Assembly (NCBI RefSeq): GCF_030730905.1
Contig: NZ_JAVAMP010000001.1
Location: forward strand, 868,001-932,000
DNA length: 64,000 nt
Source: Chengkuizengella axinellae
GTDB lineage: Bacteria > Bacillota > Bacilli > Paenibacillales > KCTC-33759
Direction of reading: 5' to 3'
The translations under genes and the position numbers were made by a program. The notes under the pieces were generated by a model. That model ran no database searches and was not told the DNA's origin. It saw only the letters and a program-made list of their open reading frames with translations. Shown piece after piece: positions 1 through 7,778 of the stretch. Each line of letters opens with the position of its first letter. The first letter of the stretch is position 1.

Positions 1-20
1 TACATAAAAATCAACATCTA

Positions 21-75
21 AACACTTCAAAAGGACTGAAGAGAGTTATTTTCACTTTTGAAGTGTTTTTTATTT
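21..75 (+). terminator. Rho-independent terminator of a gene upstream of the window
   Basis: A 13-bp perfect stem (21-33 pairs with 55-67) is followed by a T-rich tract. It lies before the first gene and points away from an upstream gene that is outside the window. Confidence 0.8.
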
Positions 76-176
76 TTATGTGTAGATGGAAACTTTTTAA
101 TCAGGAAAAAAATATGGTAAGATTTTATATGTGAAATTGAAATGAATTTTGAAGAAATAGATGGAGGCTGAATATA

Positions 177-1292
177 GTGAGAGATCCTAGAGTACAGACA
201 TTAGCTAAACAGTTAGTGAATTATTCTATTGAATGTAAACCTGGAGAAAAGGTTTTAATTGAAATGATTGGTTCTGAAAGAGAGTTGTTAAAGAGTGTTA
301 TTGAAGAGGTACATGCAAGCGGAGGGCTTCCTTTTGTTGAAATTACAGATCATTCTGTAATGAGATCTTTATTAATGAATGCTACGAAGGAACAAGTTGA
401 ACACTGGTCATCTTATGATTTGACTAGAATGGAAATGATGGATGCATATATAGGCATTCGTTCGGGTGACAATTCAAATGAACTTTCCGATGTGCCTGAT
501 GAAAACATGAAAATGTACATCAATGATTATCGTCATCCAGTACATTCTGAGCGAAGAGTGAAACATACGAAATGGGTGATTTTAAGATATCCTAACAATT
601 CAATGGCTCAATCCGCAAATATGAGTACTGAGGCTTTTGAAGATTTTTACTTCAATGTATGCAATTTAGATTATAATAAAATGTCAAGCTCAATGGATGC
701 ATTGGTTGAATTGATGAATTCAACAGATAAGGTGAAAATTGTTTCTCCTGGTACCGAGTTGACATTTTCCATCAAAGATATCCCTGCGATAAAATGTGCT
801 GGTTCCAACAATATACCTGATGGGGAAGTCTACACTGCTCCTGTATTGGAATCCGTTAATGGTACTATTTCATACAACACACCGACTGTGTATTCAGGCA
901 TTACTTTCGAGAATATTCAATTTAAGTTTGAGAATGGAAAAATAGTGGAAGCGACTAGCAATGATACTGAAAGATTAAATAAGGTCTTGGATTCAGATAA
1001 AGGTGCACGTTACATAGGAGAATTCAGTTTAGGATTTAATCCGTATATAAAAAATCCGATGAAGGACATTTTATTTGATGAAAAAATAGATGGAAGTTTA
1101 CATTTCACTCCAGGTCAAGCTTACGATGAAGCAGACAATGGCAATCGTTCTTCCGTACATTGGGACTTAGTTTTAATACAAAGACCTGAGTTTGGTGGTG
1201 GGGAAATCTACTTTGATGATCGTTTGATTAGAAAAGATGGTCGTTTTGTTGTCAGTGAATTGGAGCAGTTAAATCCTGAAAATTTAAAATAA
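177..1292 (+). CDS. M29 family metallo-aminopeptidase (AmpS/AmpT type)
   Basis: This cytoplasmic metallopeptidase removes N-terminal amino acids from peptides. The 371-residue length is close to the family's usual size of about 370-410. The five expected metal ligands of clan MQ can be seen: Glu217 in PDGEVYTAP, Glu282 in YIGEFSLG, His309 in SLHFTPG, and His328 and Asp330 in SSVHWDLV. The start is a GTG with GGAGG nine bases upstream. It follows a strong terminator, so it probably has its own promoter. The next gene is about 110 bases downstream and may be transcribed separately. Family membership is well supported; the in vivo substrate is unknown. Confidence 0.92.
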   Translation: MRDPRVQTLAKQLVNYSIECKPGEKVLIEMIGSERELLKSVIEEVHASGGLPFVEITDHSVMRSLLMNATKEQVEHWSSYDLTRMEMMDAYIGIRSGDNSNELSDVPDENMKMYINDYRHPVHSERRVKHTKWVILRYPNNSMAQSANMSTEAFEDFYFNVCNLDYNKMSSSMDALVELMNSTDKVKIVSPGTELTFSIKDIPAIKCAGSNNIPDGEVYTAPVLESVNGTISYNTPTVYSGITFENIQFKFENGKIVEATSNDTERLNKVLDSDKGARYIGEFSLGFNPYIKNPMKDILFDEKIDGSLHFTPGQAYDEADNGNRSSVHWDLVLIQRPEFGGGEIYFDDRLIRKDGRFVVSELEQLNPENLK

Positions 1293-1401
1293 CATAAGAG
1301 AAGTCAATATTTCTAGTGAAAATGACTTGCGCGAATTCATCTATACGATGTATCATATATTTAATGTAATATATGGTATTTATAAAATGGAGGGAAGCCC
1401 T

Positions 1402-1644
1402 ATGTCAAAAAATGAAGCAATCATGGAAATATCTCAAACAGCAAATAAATTTACTTCATCTATCGTTTTACAGTTTGACAACAAATATATTGATGTGAAG
1501 AGCATCCTAGGTTTGTTCACTACATTGGTTGATTCAAACAGTTATGAACTACATGTGCATGGACCTGATCAAGAGGAAGCGACTGCTAGTATGAAAGAAG
1601 TATTTGCTAAACATAATTTAACAATTGAAGTCAAAGAAGATTAA
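1402..1644 (+). CDS. HPr-fold protein lacking the phosphorylatable histidine loop
   Basis: This 80-residue protein aligns with the PTS phosphocarrier HPr from its first helix onward. The segment SSIVLQFDNKYIDVKSILGL matches the HPr region holding the regulatory serine (KSIMG in HPr; Ser is in DVKSILGL here). It starts too late to contain the first beta strand and the HARPA active-site loop, so it has no His15 equivalent. The ATG at 1402 has GGAGGG eight bases upstream. The reading frame is open further upstream to 1327, but that stretch has no HPr similarity. It cannot take a phosphate from Enzyme I in the usual way, so a regulatory role is possible. The assignment rests on the motif and is not certain. 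Confidence 0.75.
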   Translation: MSKNEAIMEISQTANKFTSSIVLQFDNKYIDVKSILGLFTTLVDSNSYELHVHGPDQEEATASMKEVFAKHNLTIEVKED

Positions 1645-1774
1645 TTCTTAATAGATTTAATGTTAAATTCCTAGCTTCCTCTTTTATGAATAATGGATCA
1701 TCTCTTGTGTATTTCAACGTTTTCGTCTAAACTATTTTTTAAGGGAAGTGACCATATCACAGGGGGGAAGTTGG

Positions 1775-2062
1775 GTGTCTACATCTGAAATATCTAACGA
1801 TTTAGTTCAAAAAGCCTATGATCTTCTTCAAGAAGATGCAAATAAAATATTAAAGTTAATTGAAGTGCAAATGGAAACACTCACCAACCGTAGATGTCCT
1901 TTGTATGAGGAAGTCTTGGATACTCAAATGTATGGCTTATCAAGAGAGATTGATTTTGCTGTGAGAGCAGGTTTAATGTCAAGTAGTACAGGCAAAGAAA
2001 TCATTAGTGAGCTAGAGAGGAATTTAGCCAAGCTGTATGAAGCGTTAAACCAATGTGAATGA
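1775..2062 (+). CDS. ylaN: YlaN family protein (DUF1507), Fur-linked iron homeostasis factor
   Basis: The product matches YlaN closely: [12 protein letters not shown] followed by [14 protein letters not shown] is the hallmark of this family. It is a small cytoplasmic helical protein. YlaN of B. subtilis and Staphylococcus is reported to bind iron and the repressor Fur, relieving repression when iron is low. I placed the start at the GTG at 1775, because a GGGGGAAG site lies just before it and this gives 95 residues, the usual family length. The frame is open to a GTG at 1748, but that start has poorly spaced SD. As in B. subtilis, ylaN lies close to ftsW, here in the opposite orientation with an Asp23 gene between. 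Confidence 0.9.
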   Translation: MSTSEISNDLVQKAYDLLQEDANKILKLIEVQMETLTNRRCPLYEEVLDTQMYGLSREIDFAVRAGLMSSSTGKEIISELERNLAKLYEALNQCE

Positions 2063-2111
2063 GTATTCACTAATTCTGTTTATTAAGGGATGCCTCTACT
2101 ATTTCAAATTT

Positions 2112-2131
2112 GGCTCTATGTAGAGCCTTAT
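2112..2131 (+). terminator. Weak stem-loop after ylaN
   Basis: GGCTCT and AGAGCC form a 6-bp GC-containing stem with a 4-base loop, followed only by a short T-containing tail. It may end ylaN transcription, though the tail is poor. Confidence 0.4.
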
Positions 2132-2162
2132 TCATATATTGAAAATAAGAAGGGGTGAGCTT

Positions 2163-2540
2163 ATGTCCGGTTTTGACAATAGTGGTGCTGTACGTATTTC
2201 ACCTGATGTAGTTGCAACAATTGCGGGTTTAACAGCGATTGAAACACCTGGTATTGCGGGTATGTCTGGTGGGGTTTCAGAGGGACTTGCTAAAAGATTA
2301 AGTGGAAAAAATGTACAAAAAGGTGTGTCTGTTGAAGTAGGACAATTAGAATCAGCCATTGATTTAAGAGTAATTGTAAATTATGGTTCCAAAATACATG
2401 AAGTTTGTAAAAACTTGCAAACGAATGTAAAGGAATCAGTAATGAGTATGACAGGTTTATCAGTGGTTGAGGTGAATGTCAAGGTAGAAGGTGTGGTTTT
2501 CCAAGAGGAGACTACTGATGCCCTTCAGAAAGTAAAATAA
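2163..2540 (+). CDS. Asp23/Gls24 family envelope stress response protein
   Basis: This 125-residue protein has the Asp23/Gls24 fold signature: VRISPDVVATIAGLTAIETPGIAGM, split here by description into an N-terminal ISPDVVATIAGL strand-helix and a C-terminal LRVIVNYGSKIHEV and GLSVVEVNVKVEGV segment. Members are cytoplasmic or membrane-associated proteins linked to envelope stress. I chose the ATG at 2163, which has AAGGGGTGAG upstream, and not the in-frame TTG at 2139. A second, more diverged paralogue (yloU) lies at 53654 before fakA. The gene ends at a strong bidirectional terminator shared with ftsW. Confidence 0.9.
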   Translation: MSGFDNSGAVRISPDVVATIAGLTAIETPGIAGMSGGVSEGLAKRLSGKNVQKGVSVEVGQLESAIDLRVIVNYGSKIHEVCKNLQTNVKESVMSMTGLSVVEVNVKVEGVVFQEETTDALQKVK

Positions 2541-2542
2541 AT

Positions 2543-2572
2543 AAAAAAAATAACCCTAGGGTTATTTTTTTT
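2543..2572. terminator. Bidirectional Rho-independent terminator between the Asp23 gene and ftsW
   Basis: The perfect palindrome TAACCCTAGGGTTA is flanked by an A8 run on one side and a T8 run on the other. It can therefore stop transcription from both converging genes. Confidence 0.9.
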
Positions 2573-3707
2573 ATTTAGATAAACGGTTATTTTCACGAGA
2601 GATACTGAGCAAGATACCAACACTGATCAGTGAAGTAATCATAGATGAGCCCCCTTGACTAATAAAAGGAAGAGGAACCCCCGTTATTGGAATTGCATTA
2701 GTAACCCCTCCAATATTGATAAGGGCTTGGATTGCTAATATCCCTACGATCCCAGTTCCTACTAATGTACAAAACATATCTGTAGATTTAATAGAAATGA
2801 TTAAACCTCTCCACAATAATAATAAGTAAGTCATTAAGAAGATAGTACTACCGATAAACCCTAGTTCTTCTGCGATAATGGAAAAAATAAAATCATTAAA
2901 AGGAAAAGGGAGATAAAAAAGTTTTTGAATGCTTTGTCCAAAACCAGCCCCTGTCATCCCACCATGTCCAAAAGCATATAAAGACTGGATGATTTGATAA
3001 CCACTACCCAGTTGATCAGACCAAGGGTCTTGGTAAGATGTAAATCGACTTAATCTAATATTAATAGCAGTGCTTGTAGTTTCAAACTTAGTTAATAGGA
3101 ATAGAAGTAGGCTCATAACTCCTAAAGATACCGTTAATATGCCAAATAAGTGTTTTAGATTAGCCCCTCCAACAAAGACAACTAGTAAAGTACCAAATAT
3201 AAGAATAGCAGCTGTCCCAAGGTCTGGTTGAATAAGTATTAATCCCGACACGAAAGCAATAATAACTAAAACAGGTAACAAACCTGTTTTAAAATCTCTA
3301 AACTGTTCTCCCTTTTTACAGATAAGAGCAGATATGTACAGGATGATACCTATTTTTGCAAATTCTGAAGGCTGTAAAGTTCCAAATGAACCGAGAGTAA
3401 TCCAACTTCTAGCTCCATTTAGTGGCTCGGTGAATAACACAAAAACCAGCATGATGATGATCGTAAAATTTATGGGTGAAATCCATTTTTTAAGCTTTTC
3501 AATACGCATATTCATTACAAAAAACATAGCAACTAAACCAACAATGGCAAACACAACTTGTTTTTTCGTATAATATAAGGCATCTTGTTGATAAAAAGAA
3601 GCAATCGGGGAACTAGAACTAAAAACCATCACGATTCCAAATCCTACAAGTAAAAAAGTTAAAACGAGCAGAATAAAATCAGGAGTCCCTCTTCTACCGT
3701 TATCCAT
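2571..3707 (-). CDS. ftsW: FtsW-type peptidoglycan glycosyltransferase (SEDS family)
   Basis: This is a 378-residue polytopic membrane protein of the SEDS family, which polymerises lipid II into septal peptidoglycan together with a class B PBP. About ten hydrophobic segments are visible. The family motifs are present: ARSWITLG with LQPSEFAKI, the catalytic-Asp motif in LIQPDLGTAA, the loop FYLPFPFNDFIFSIIAEELG, and the C-terminal IPITGVPLPFISQGGSS. The DFIFSIIAEELG loop and position near ylaN favour FtsW over RodA or SpoVE, but a sporulation paralogue cannot be excluded. It lies ten bases after the yugN-like gene and is probably co-transcribed with it. Confidence 0.88.
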   Translation of the reverse strand: MDNGRRGTPDFILLVLTFLLVGFGIVMVFSSSSPIASFYQQDALYYTKKQVVFAIVGLVAMFFVMNMRIEKLKKWISPINFTIIIMLVFVLFTEPLNGARSWITLGSFGTLQPSEFAKIGIILYISALICKKGEQFRDFKTGLLPVLVIIAFVSGLILIQPDLGTAAILIFGTLLVVFVGGANLKHLFGILTVSLGVMSLLLFLLTKFETTSTAINIRLSRFTSYQDPWSDQLGSGYQIIQSLYAFGHGGMTGAGFGQSIQKLFYLPFPFNDFIFSIIAEELGFIGSTIFLMTYLLLLWRGLIISIKSTDMFCTLVGTGIVGILAIQALINIGGVTNAIPITGVPLPFISQGGSSMITSLISVGILLSISRENNRLSK

Positions 3708-3717
3708 TTTAAGGGAC

Positions 3718-4059
3718 CTAGCTTAATAGTTTTTCTAATTCTGATATTTTTTCGTTAGCTACTTTTAAAACAGGCTGAGGGATATCAGCGTTATAATCTA
3801 CTCCATGTGGGAAGCTTTCTTGACCTATGTATATGTCCTCTGGTGTCAATACAGCATATGGAGATTCCATTTTTCCGTCAATCACTCTGCAATTGACTCT
3901 TAAAAAATAGACATCATTTTTTTGGTCTTGTATTCTAAGATCATATGTAGCTCGATAATACTCCCACTGTCCTCTCACAAATCCTAAACCGCCTGTAATT
4001 TCATCCATATATTTTAATTCGCTTTGCAGTCCTTGTAATTCTTTTTTTTCTAAAATCAT
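3718..4059 (-). CDS. YugN-like family protein
   Basis: This 113-residue protein resembles the YugN-like family of Bacillales, whose function is unknown. Visible landmarks are GLGFVRGQWEYYRATYDLRI and YFLRVNCRVIDG, followed by a proline-rich turn PHGVDYNADIPQPV and a C-terminal helix. No signal peptide or membrane segment is present. The ATG has an excellent AGGAGG site with seven intervening bases. It is the first gene of a two-gene unit with ftsW. Confidence 0.8.
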   Translation of the reverse strand: MILEKKELQGLQSELKYMDEITGGLGFVRGQWEYYRATYDLRIQDQKNDVYFLRVNCRVIDGKMESPYAVLTPEDIYIGQESFPHGVDYNADIPQPVLKVANEKISELEKLLS

Positions 4060-4260
4060 TAGTTGACCTCCTAGACCTTTTTATTCTTTATCCATGATAG
4101 TATGTTTCATTCAGTTGTGCAAGTTTAAACCCAAAAAAGTGAAGAAAAACAAACGATTGTTTAAGCTTCGAACTATTTAAATCTCTAGTGTGTTAAGGGA
4201 TAGTGTTGAGGGATGATTTACATATTTTAAAATTTAGTGACAAAAGAAAGAGGTTATTGA

Positions 4261-4269
4261 TGATATAAT
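4261..4269 (+). promoter_or_regulatory. Extended -10 promoter for the M20D amidohydrolase gene
   Basis: The sequence TGATATAAT carries the TGn extension and a perfect TATAAT box. No good -35 element is visible at 16-18 bases, which is common for extended -10 promoters. Transcription would start near 4276. Confidence 0.6.
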
Positions 4270-4309
4270 ATGAAGAAAGAATAAATGATTCGATGTGAAG
4301 GTGATGAAT

Positions 4310-5494
4310 TTGAATAAATATACTCAAAAAATAGAAACACTTTTCCCCGAGATGGTGAAATGGAGAAGACATCTACATATGAATCCTGAATTGTCTTTTC
4401 AAGAAAGTGAAACTACACAATTTATATTTGATAAACTATCGGAGTGGGGCATAAATGCCATTAAATCTAAAAACAATGGTGTGATAGGCACAATATATGG
4501 AGATAAATCCGGTCCTACAGTTGCATTAAGGGCTGATATCGATGCATTGCCTATTCAAGATGAAAAAAAGGTGCGTTATGCTTCACAAAAAAAGAATATT
4601 ATGCACGCATGTGGTCATGATGGTCATACAGCTAGTTTGCTTTCGATAGCAAAAATACTGCAAGAAGACCGATCTGAGTTAACTGGGAATGTCAGGCTTA
4701 TATTTCAACCTGCTGAGGAACAATATCCAGGTGGAGCGTTATCTATTATTGAAGATGGTGCATTGGAAGATGTGGATGTCATTTATGGTGTACACTTATG
4801 GACGCCTTTGCAAACAGGAATTGCTTCTTCAGTTGCAGGACCAATCATGGCATCCGTTGATGAATTTAAAATCAAAGTGATAGGAAAAGGAGGTCATGCT
4901 GGATTACCGCATGATACAGTGGATAGTACCTTGGTTGGAGCTCAGTTAGTGGTTCAATTACAATCTATTGTTAGTAGAATGATCAATCCAATAGAACCAG
5001 CAGTTGTGTCTGTAGGTTCATTTCATTCAGGGGAAAGCTTTAATATTATTTCATCTCTTTGTACAATCAAAGGCACAGTAAGAACGTTTAATGACAAAAT
5101 CAGAGCTTATATTCAAGAGCGATTTACTCATATATGCAAACAAATCGGTGAGCTGTATGGTGCCGAAATTGAGTTGGATTATATTAATGTATATCCACCT
5201 GTTGTAAACCATAAGAATGAAACGAATCGCTTTATTAAGATGAAAGAAAGCGAAATTGTACATGCTGAAATTTCAACTTCCCCTTTAATTATGGCTGGAG
5301 AAGATTTTTCGTATTATTTAAAGAAAGTTCCTGGTTGTTTCATGTTTGTAGGTGCTGGTAATGAAGAGAAAGGAATGAATTTCCCTCACCATCACCCTAA
5401 ATTTGATTTTGATGAAAGAGCAATGAAAAATGCGGTAGAGCTGCTTTTAGGGATGACGTTAGATTATATGTATGTAAATGCATCGAATGGGTAA
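4310..5494 (+). CDS. M20D family amidohydrolase (N-acyl-amino acid hydrolase type)
   Basis: This cytoplasmic dinuclear zinc amidohydrolase is of the hippurate hydrolase/IAA-amino acid hydrolase/AmaA type. It cleaves N-acylated amino acids or related amides. The family motifs are present: RRHLHMNPELSFQE at the N-terminus, MHACGHDGHTA (metal Cys and His), FQPAEEQYPGGA (catalytic Glu), YGVHLWT, the dimerisation-domain GGHAGLPH, and the C-terminal GEDFSYY and FPHHHPKFD. I chose the TTG at 4310, behind AAGGTGATG, which gives 394 residues; GTG at 4295 and ATG at 4304 are in frame but poorly spaced from an SD. Substrate specificity cannot be read from sequence. Confidence 0.88.
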   Translation: MNKYTQKIETLFPEMVKWRRHLHMNPELSFQESETTQFIFDKLSEWGINAIKSKNNGVIGTIYGDKSGPTVALRADIDALPIQDEKKVRYASQKKNIMHACGHDGHTASLLSIAKILQEDRSELTGNVRLIFQPAEEQYPGGALSIIEDGALEDVDVIYGVHLWTPLQTGIASSVAGPIMASVDEFKIKVIGKGGHAGLPHDTVDSTLVGAQLVVQLQSIVSRMINPIEPAVVSVGSFHSGESFNIISSLCTIKGTVRTFNDKIRAYIQERFTHICKQIGELYGAEIELDYINVYPPVVNHKNETNRFIKMKESEIVHAEISTSPLIMAGEDFSYYLKKVPGCFMFVGAGNEEKGMNFPHHHPKFDFDERAMKNAVELLLGMTLDYMYVNASNG

Positions 5495-5527
5495 CTATAA
5501 ATTTGAATCCGTATTTGAGTAATGATC

Positions 5528-5551
5528 GTTCAAAATGGTTCACTTTTGAAC
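5528..5551. promoter_or_regulatory. Inverted repeat before the CBS-domain gene
   Basis: GTTCAAAA and TTTTGAAC form an 8-bp inverted repeat with an 8-base loop, about 30 bases upstream of the next start. There is no T tract, so it is either a weak terminator of the amidohydrolase gene or an operator. Confidence 0.35.
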
Positions 5552-5579
5552 ACGTACTATAAGATTAGGAGGATTACCC

Positions 5580-6020
5580 ATGTCAACACTAAAAGATATT
5601 ATGACTACTGATTGTGTAACAGTGACCTCACAGGATAACATTTATGAGGCTGCAGTAAAGATGAAAGAACATAATATTGGAATCATCCCTGTTGTGGAAG
5701 GCAAAAAATTGATCGGGGTATGTACGGACCGTGATTTAGTAATTAGAGGCTACGCAGAAAAAAAATCAGGTTCAACAGCTGTAAATGAAGTGACTAGCAC
5801 AAACATAATAACAGCTTCTCCAGAAACAAGCATTGATGATGCAGCCAATATGATGGCAGAGCAGCAAATACGTCGTTTGCCAGTTGTAGAAAATGGAGAG
5901 CTATGTGGAATTGTTGCAATTGGTGACCTGGCTGTACGTGATATTTTTGAAAATGAAGCTAGCGATGCATTAAGTAAAATATCTGAACCGACACAAGAGC
6001 AGCAAAATTTTGCTCATTAA
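5580..6020 (+). CDS. Tandem CBS domain protein
   Basis: This 146-residue protein consists of two CBS motifs (roughly residues 5-60 and 72-128), which together form a Bateman module that typically binds adenine nucleotides. The repeats IIPVVEGKKLIGVCTDRDL and RLPVVENGELCGIVAIGDL show the expected end of each CBS unit. It resembles stand-alone CBS proteins such as YhcV of B. subtilis. An AGGAGG site precedes the ATG. It appears to be monocistronic, between an inverted repeat and a terminator. No catalytic domain is attached, and its partner is unknown. Confidence 0.9.
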   Translation: MSTLKDIMTTDCVTVTSQDNIYEAAVKMKEHNIGIIPVVEGKKLIGVCTDRDLVIRGYAEKKSGSTAVNEVTSTNIITASPETSIDDAANMMAEQQIRRLPVVENGELCGIVAIGDLAVRDIFENEASDALSKISEPTQEQQNFAH

Positions 6021-6063
6021 AATTTAAAATATCTAAAATTTAGTAAAAAGAATATGAAAGAAA

Positions 6064-6090
6064 AAAGGGGGGCCATCTGTGGCCCCCTTT
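6064..6090 (+). terminator. Terminator after the CBS-domain gene
   Basis: A GC-rich stem of at least 8 bp (GGGGGCCA with TGGCCCCC, loop TCTG) is flanked by A and T runs. The T run is short, so read-through into the helicase operon is possible. Confidence 0.75.
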
Positions 6091-6110
6091 CAAATAGGGA
6101 GTGATAAATC

Positions 6111-7778
6111 TTGTCATGTTTAATTGTACAAGCTGATTTCACATTGCTTTTTGAAACGGACTCACCTAAATTTGAAGAGGTTAGTGAGTATCTATCTCTT
6201 TTCTCTGATTTAGTGAAAACACCTGAACATATCCATACATATAAAATAACTCCTCTATCTTTATGGAATGCTTCAGCTTCTGGGGTTAAATCCCAAGAAA
6301 TCATTCGTTTTTTAAAAAAACATAGTAAATTTGAAATTCCTTTAAAAATTTGCAAAGACATTCAAATGTATATGAATCGTTATGGGATTTTAAGATTAGA
6401 AAAAAATAATGACTCTTTGACATTAATATCTAGAGATTCAGACATCATGAAACGGATTCGAAAATCGGATTCAATTCAACCGTATTTATTAGAAGAGATA
6501 GATCAGTATTCATGCAGAATTGATTTGAAACATAGGGGAATCATCAAACAAGAATTAATTCAATTAGGATTTCCTGTAGAAGATATTGCAGGATATTTAT
6601 CTGGTGAAACGTTACAAATACAATTAAGTGATCTGGAACTTAGAGATTACCAATCAAATGCAATCGAATCTTTTTATCAAGGAGGAAGTAAAAGTGGTGG
6701 AAGTGGATTAATCGTTCTACCTTGTGGTTCAGGTAAAACCATCGTAGGTATGGGGGTTATGTCAAAAGTGAACTGTGAAACATTAATTTTGACTACAAAT
6801 ATGACTTCAGTGAAACAATGGAAACGAGAAATATTAACAAAAACAAACGTTACTGAGGAATTTATTGGAGAATACACTGGGGAACTGAAACAAGTAAAAC
6901 CCATTACCATTGCTACTTATCAAATTCTAACACATCGAAAAAGCAAGGTTGATGAATTTATTCATATGGAGCTTTTCAAAAAAAGAGATTGGGGATTGAT
7001 TATTTACGATGAAGTACATTTGCTGCCTGCACCTGTTTTCAGAGAAACTGCTAATATTCAAGCTACCAGAAGATTGGGTTTAACAGCAACATTAATCAGG
7101 GAAGATGGCAGAGAAGAGGATGTATTTTCCTTAGTAGGTCCTAAAAGATTTTATTTTCCGTGGAAAAAGCTTGAACAACAAGGTTGGATATCAACAGTAA
7201 AGTGTTATGAAATTCGGGTTGAATTATCAGCTGATCTAGAAAAACAGTATAATCAAACGGAAAATCAAAAGCAAAAGTATAGATTAGCTTGTGAGAATTC
7301 CTTGAAAATCGATGTGATTGAACAGCTTATTGGATTACATTCAGGAACACCAACTCTTATTATTGGTCAATATATAGATCAATTGAAAAAGATTTCAAAT
7401 ATTTTAAAAGCACCATTAATTACAGGACAATTGCCTCAATTAGAAAGAGAACGGTTATACAGTGAATTTAAAGAAGGAAAGGTTACGTTGCTGGTCGTAT
7501 CAAAAGTAGCCAATTTTGCAATTGATTTACCTGATGCTGGTGTTGCCATTCAGGTATCTGGTAGCTTTGGTTCAAGGCAAGAAGAAGCACAGAGACTTGG
7601 TAGAGTTTTAAGACCTAAGAAAACAAATAATAAAGCACATTTTTATACATTAATTACGAAGGATACAAAGGAGCAGGAATTTGCGTTAAAAAGACAATTA
7701 TTTTTGGTCGAACAAGGTTATCAGTATCAAATTTTAGATTCGAATCAAATAACGAAGAAGGAGCTGCTAACCTCGTGA
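6111..7778 (+). CDS. XPB/ERCC3-type superfamily 2 DNA helicase
   Basis: This 555-residue protein has the bacterial XPB architecture. Residues 1-95 form the helicase-associated N-terminal domain (SPEHIHTY-like KTPEHIHTYKITPLSLWN), followed by a damage-recognition-like linker and two RecA lobes. The helicase motifs are visible: GSGKT near residue 206, DEVH near 300, LTAT followed by the XPB-typical REDGREEDVF, and QRLGRVLRP near 495. XPB proteins unwind DNA 3' to 5' and act in repair in other domains of life; the role in Firmicutes is unclear. The start is a TTG behind GGGAGTG. The stop overlaps the start of the next gene by 4 bases, indicating a coupled pair. Confidence 0.88.
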   Translation: MSCLIVQADFTLLFETDSPKFEEVSEYLSLFSDLVKTPEHIHTYKITPLSLWNASASGVKSQEIIRFLKKHSKFEIPLKICKDIQMYMNRYGILRLEKNNDSLTLISRDSDIMKRIRKSDSIQPYLLEEIDQYSCRIDLKHRGIIKQELIQLGFPVEDIAGYLSGETLQIQLSDLELRDYQSNAIESFYQGGSKSGGSGLIVLPCGSGKTIVGMGVMSKVNCETLILTTNMTSVKQWKREILTKTNVTEEFIGEYTGELKQVKPITIATYQILTHRKSKVDEFIHMELFKKRDWGLIIYDEVHLLPAPVFRETANIQATRRLGLTATLIREDGREEDVFSLVGPKRFYFPWKKLEQQGWISTVKCYEIRVELSADLEKQYNQTENQKQKYRLACENSLKIDVIEQLIGLHSGTPTLIIGQYIDQLKKISNILKAPLITGQLPQLERERLYSEFKEGKVTLLVVSKVANFAIDLPDAGVAIQVSGSFGSRQEEAQRLGRVLRPKKTNNKAHFYTLITKDTKEQEFALKRQLFLVEQGYQYQILDSNQITKKELLTS

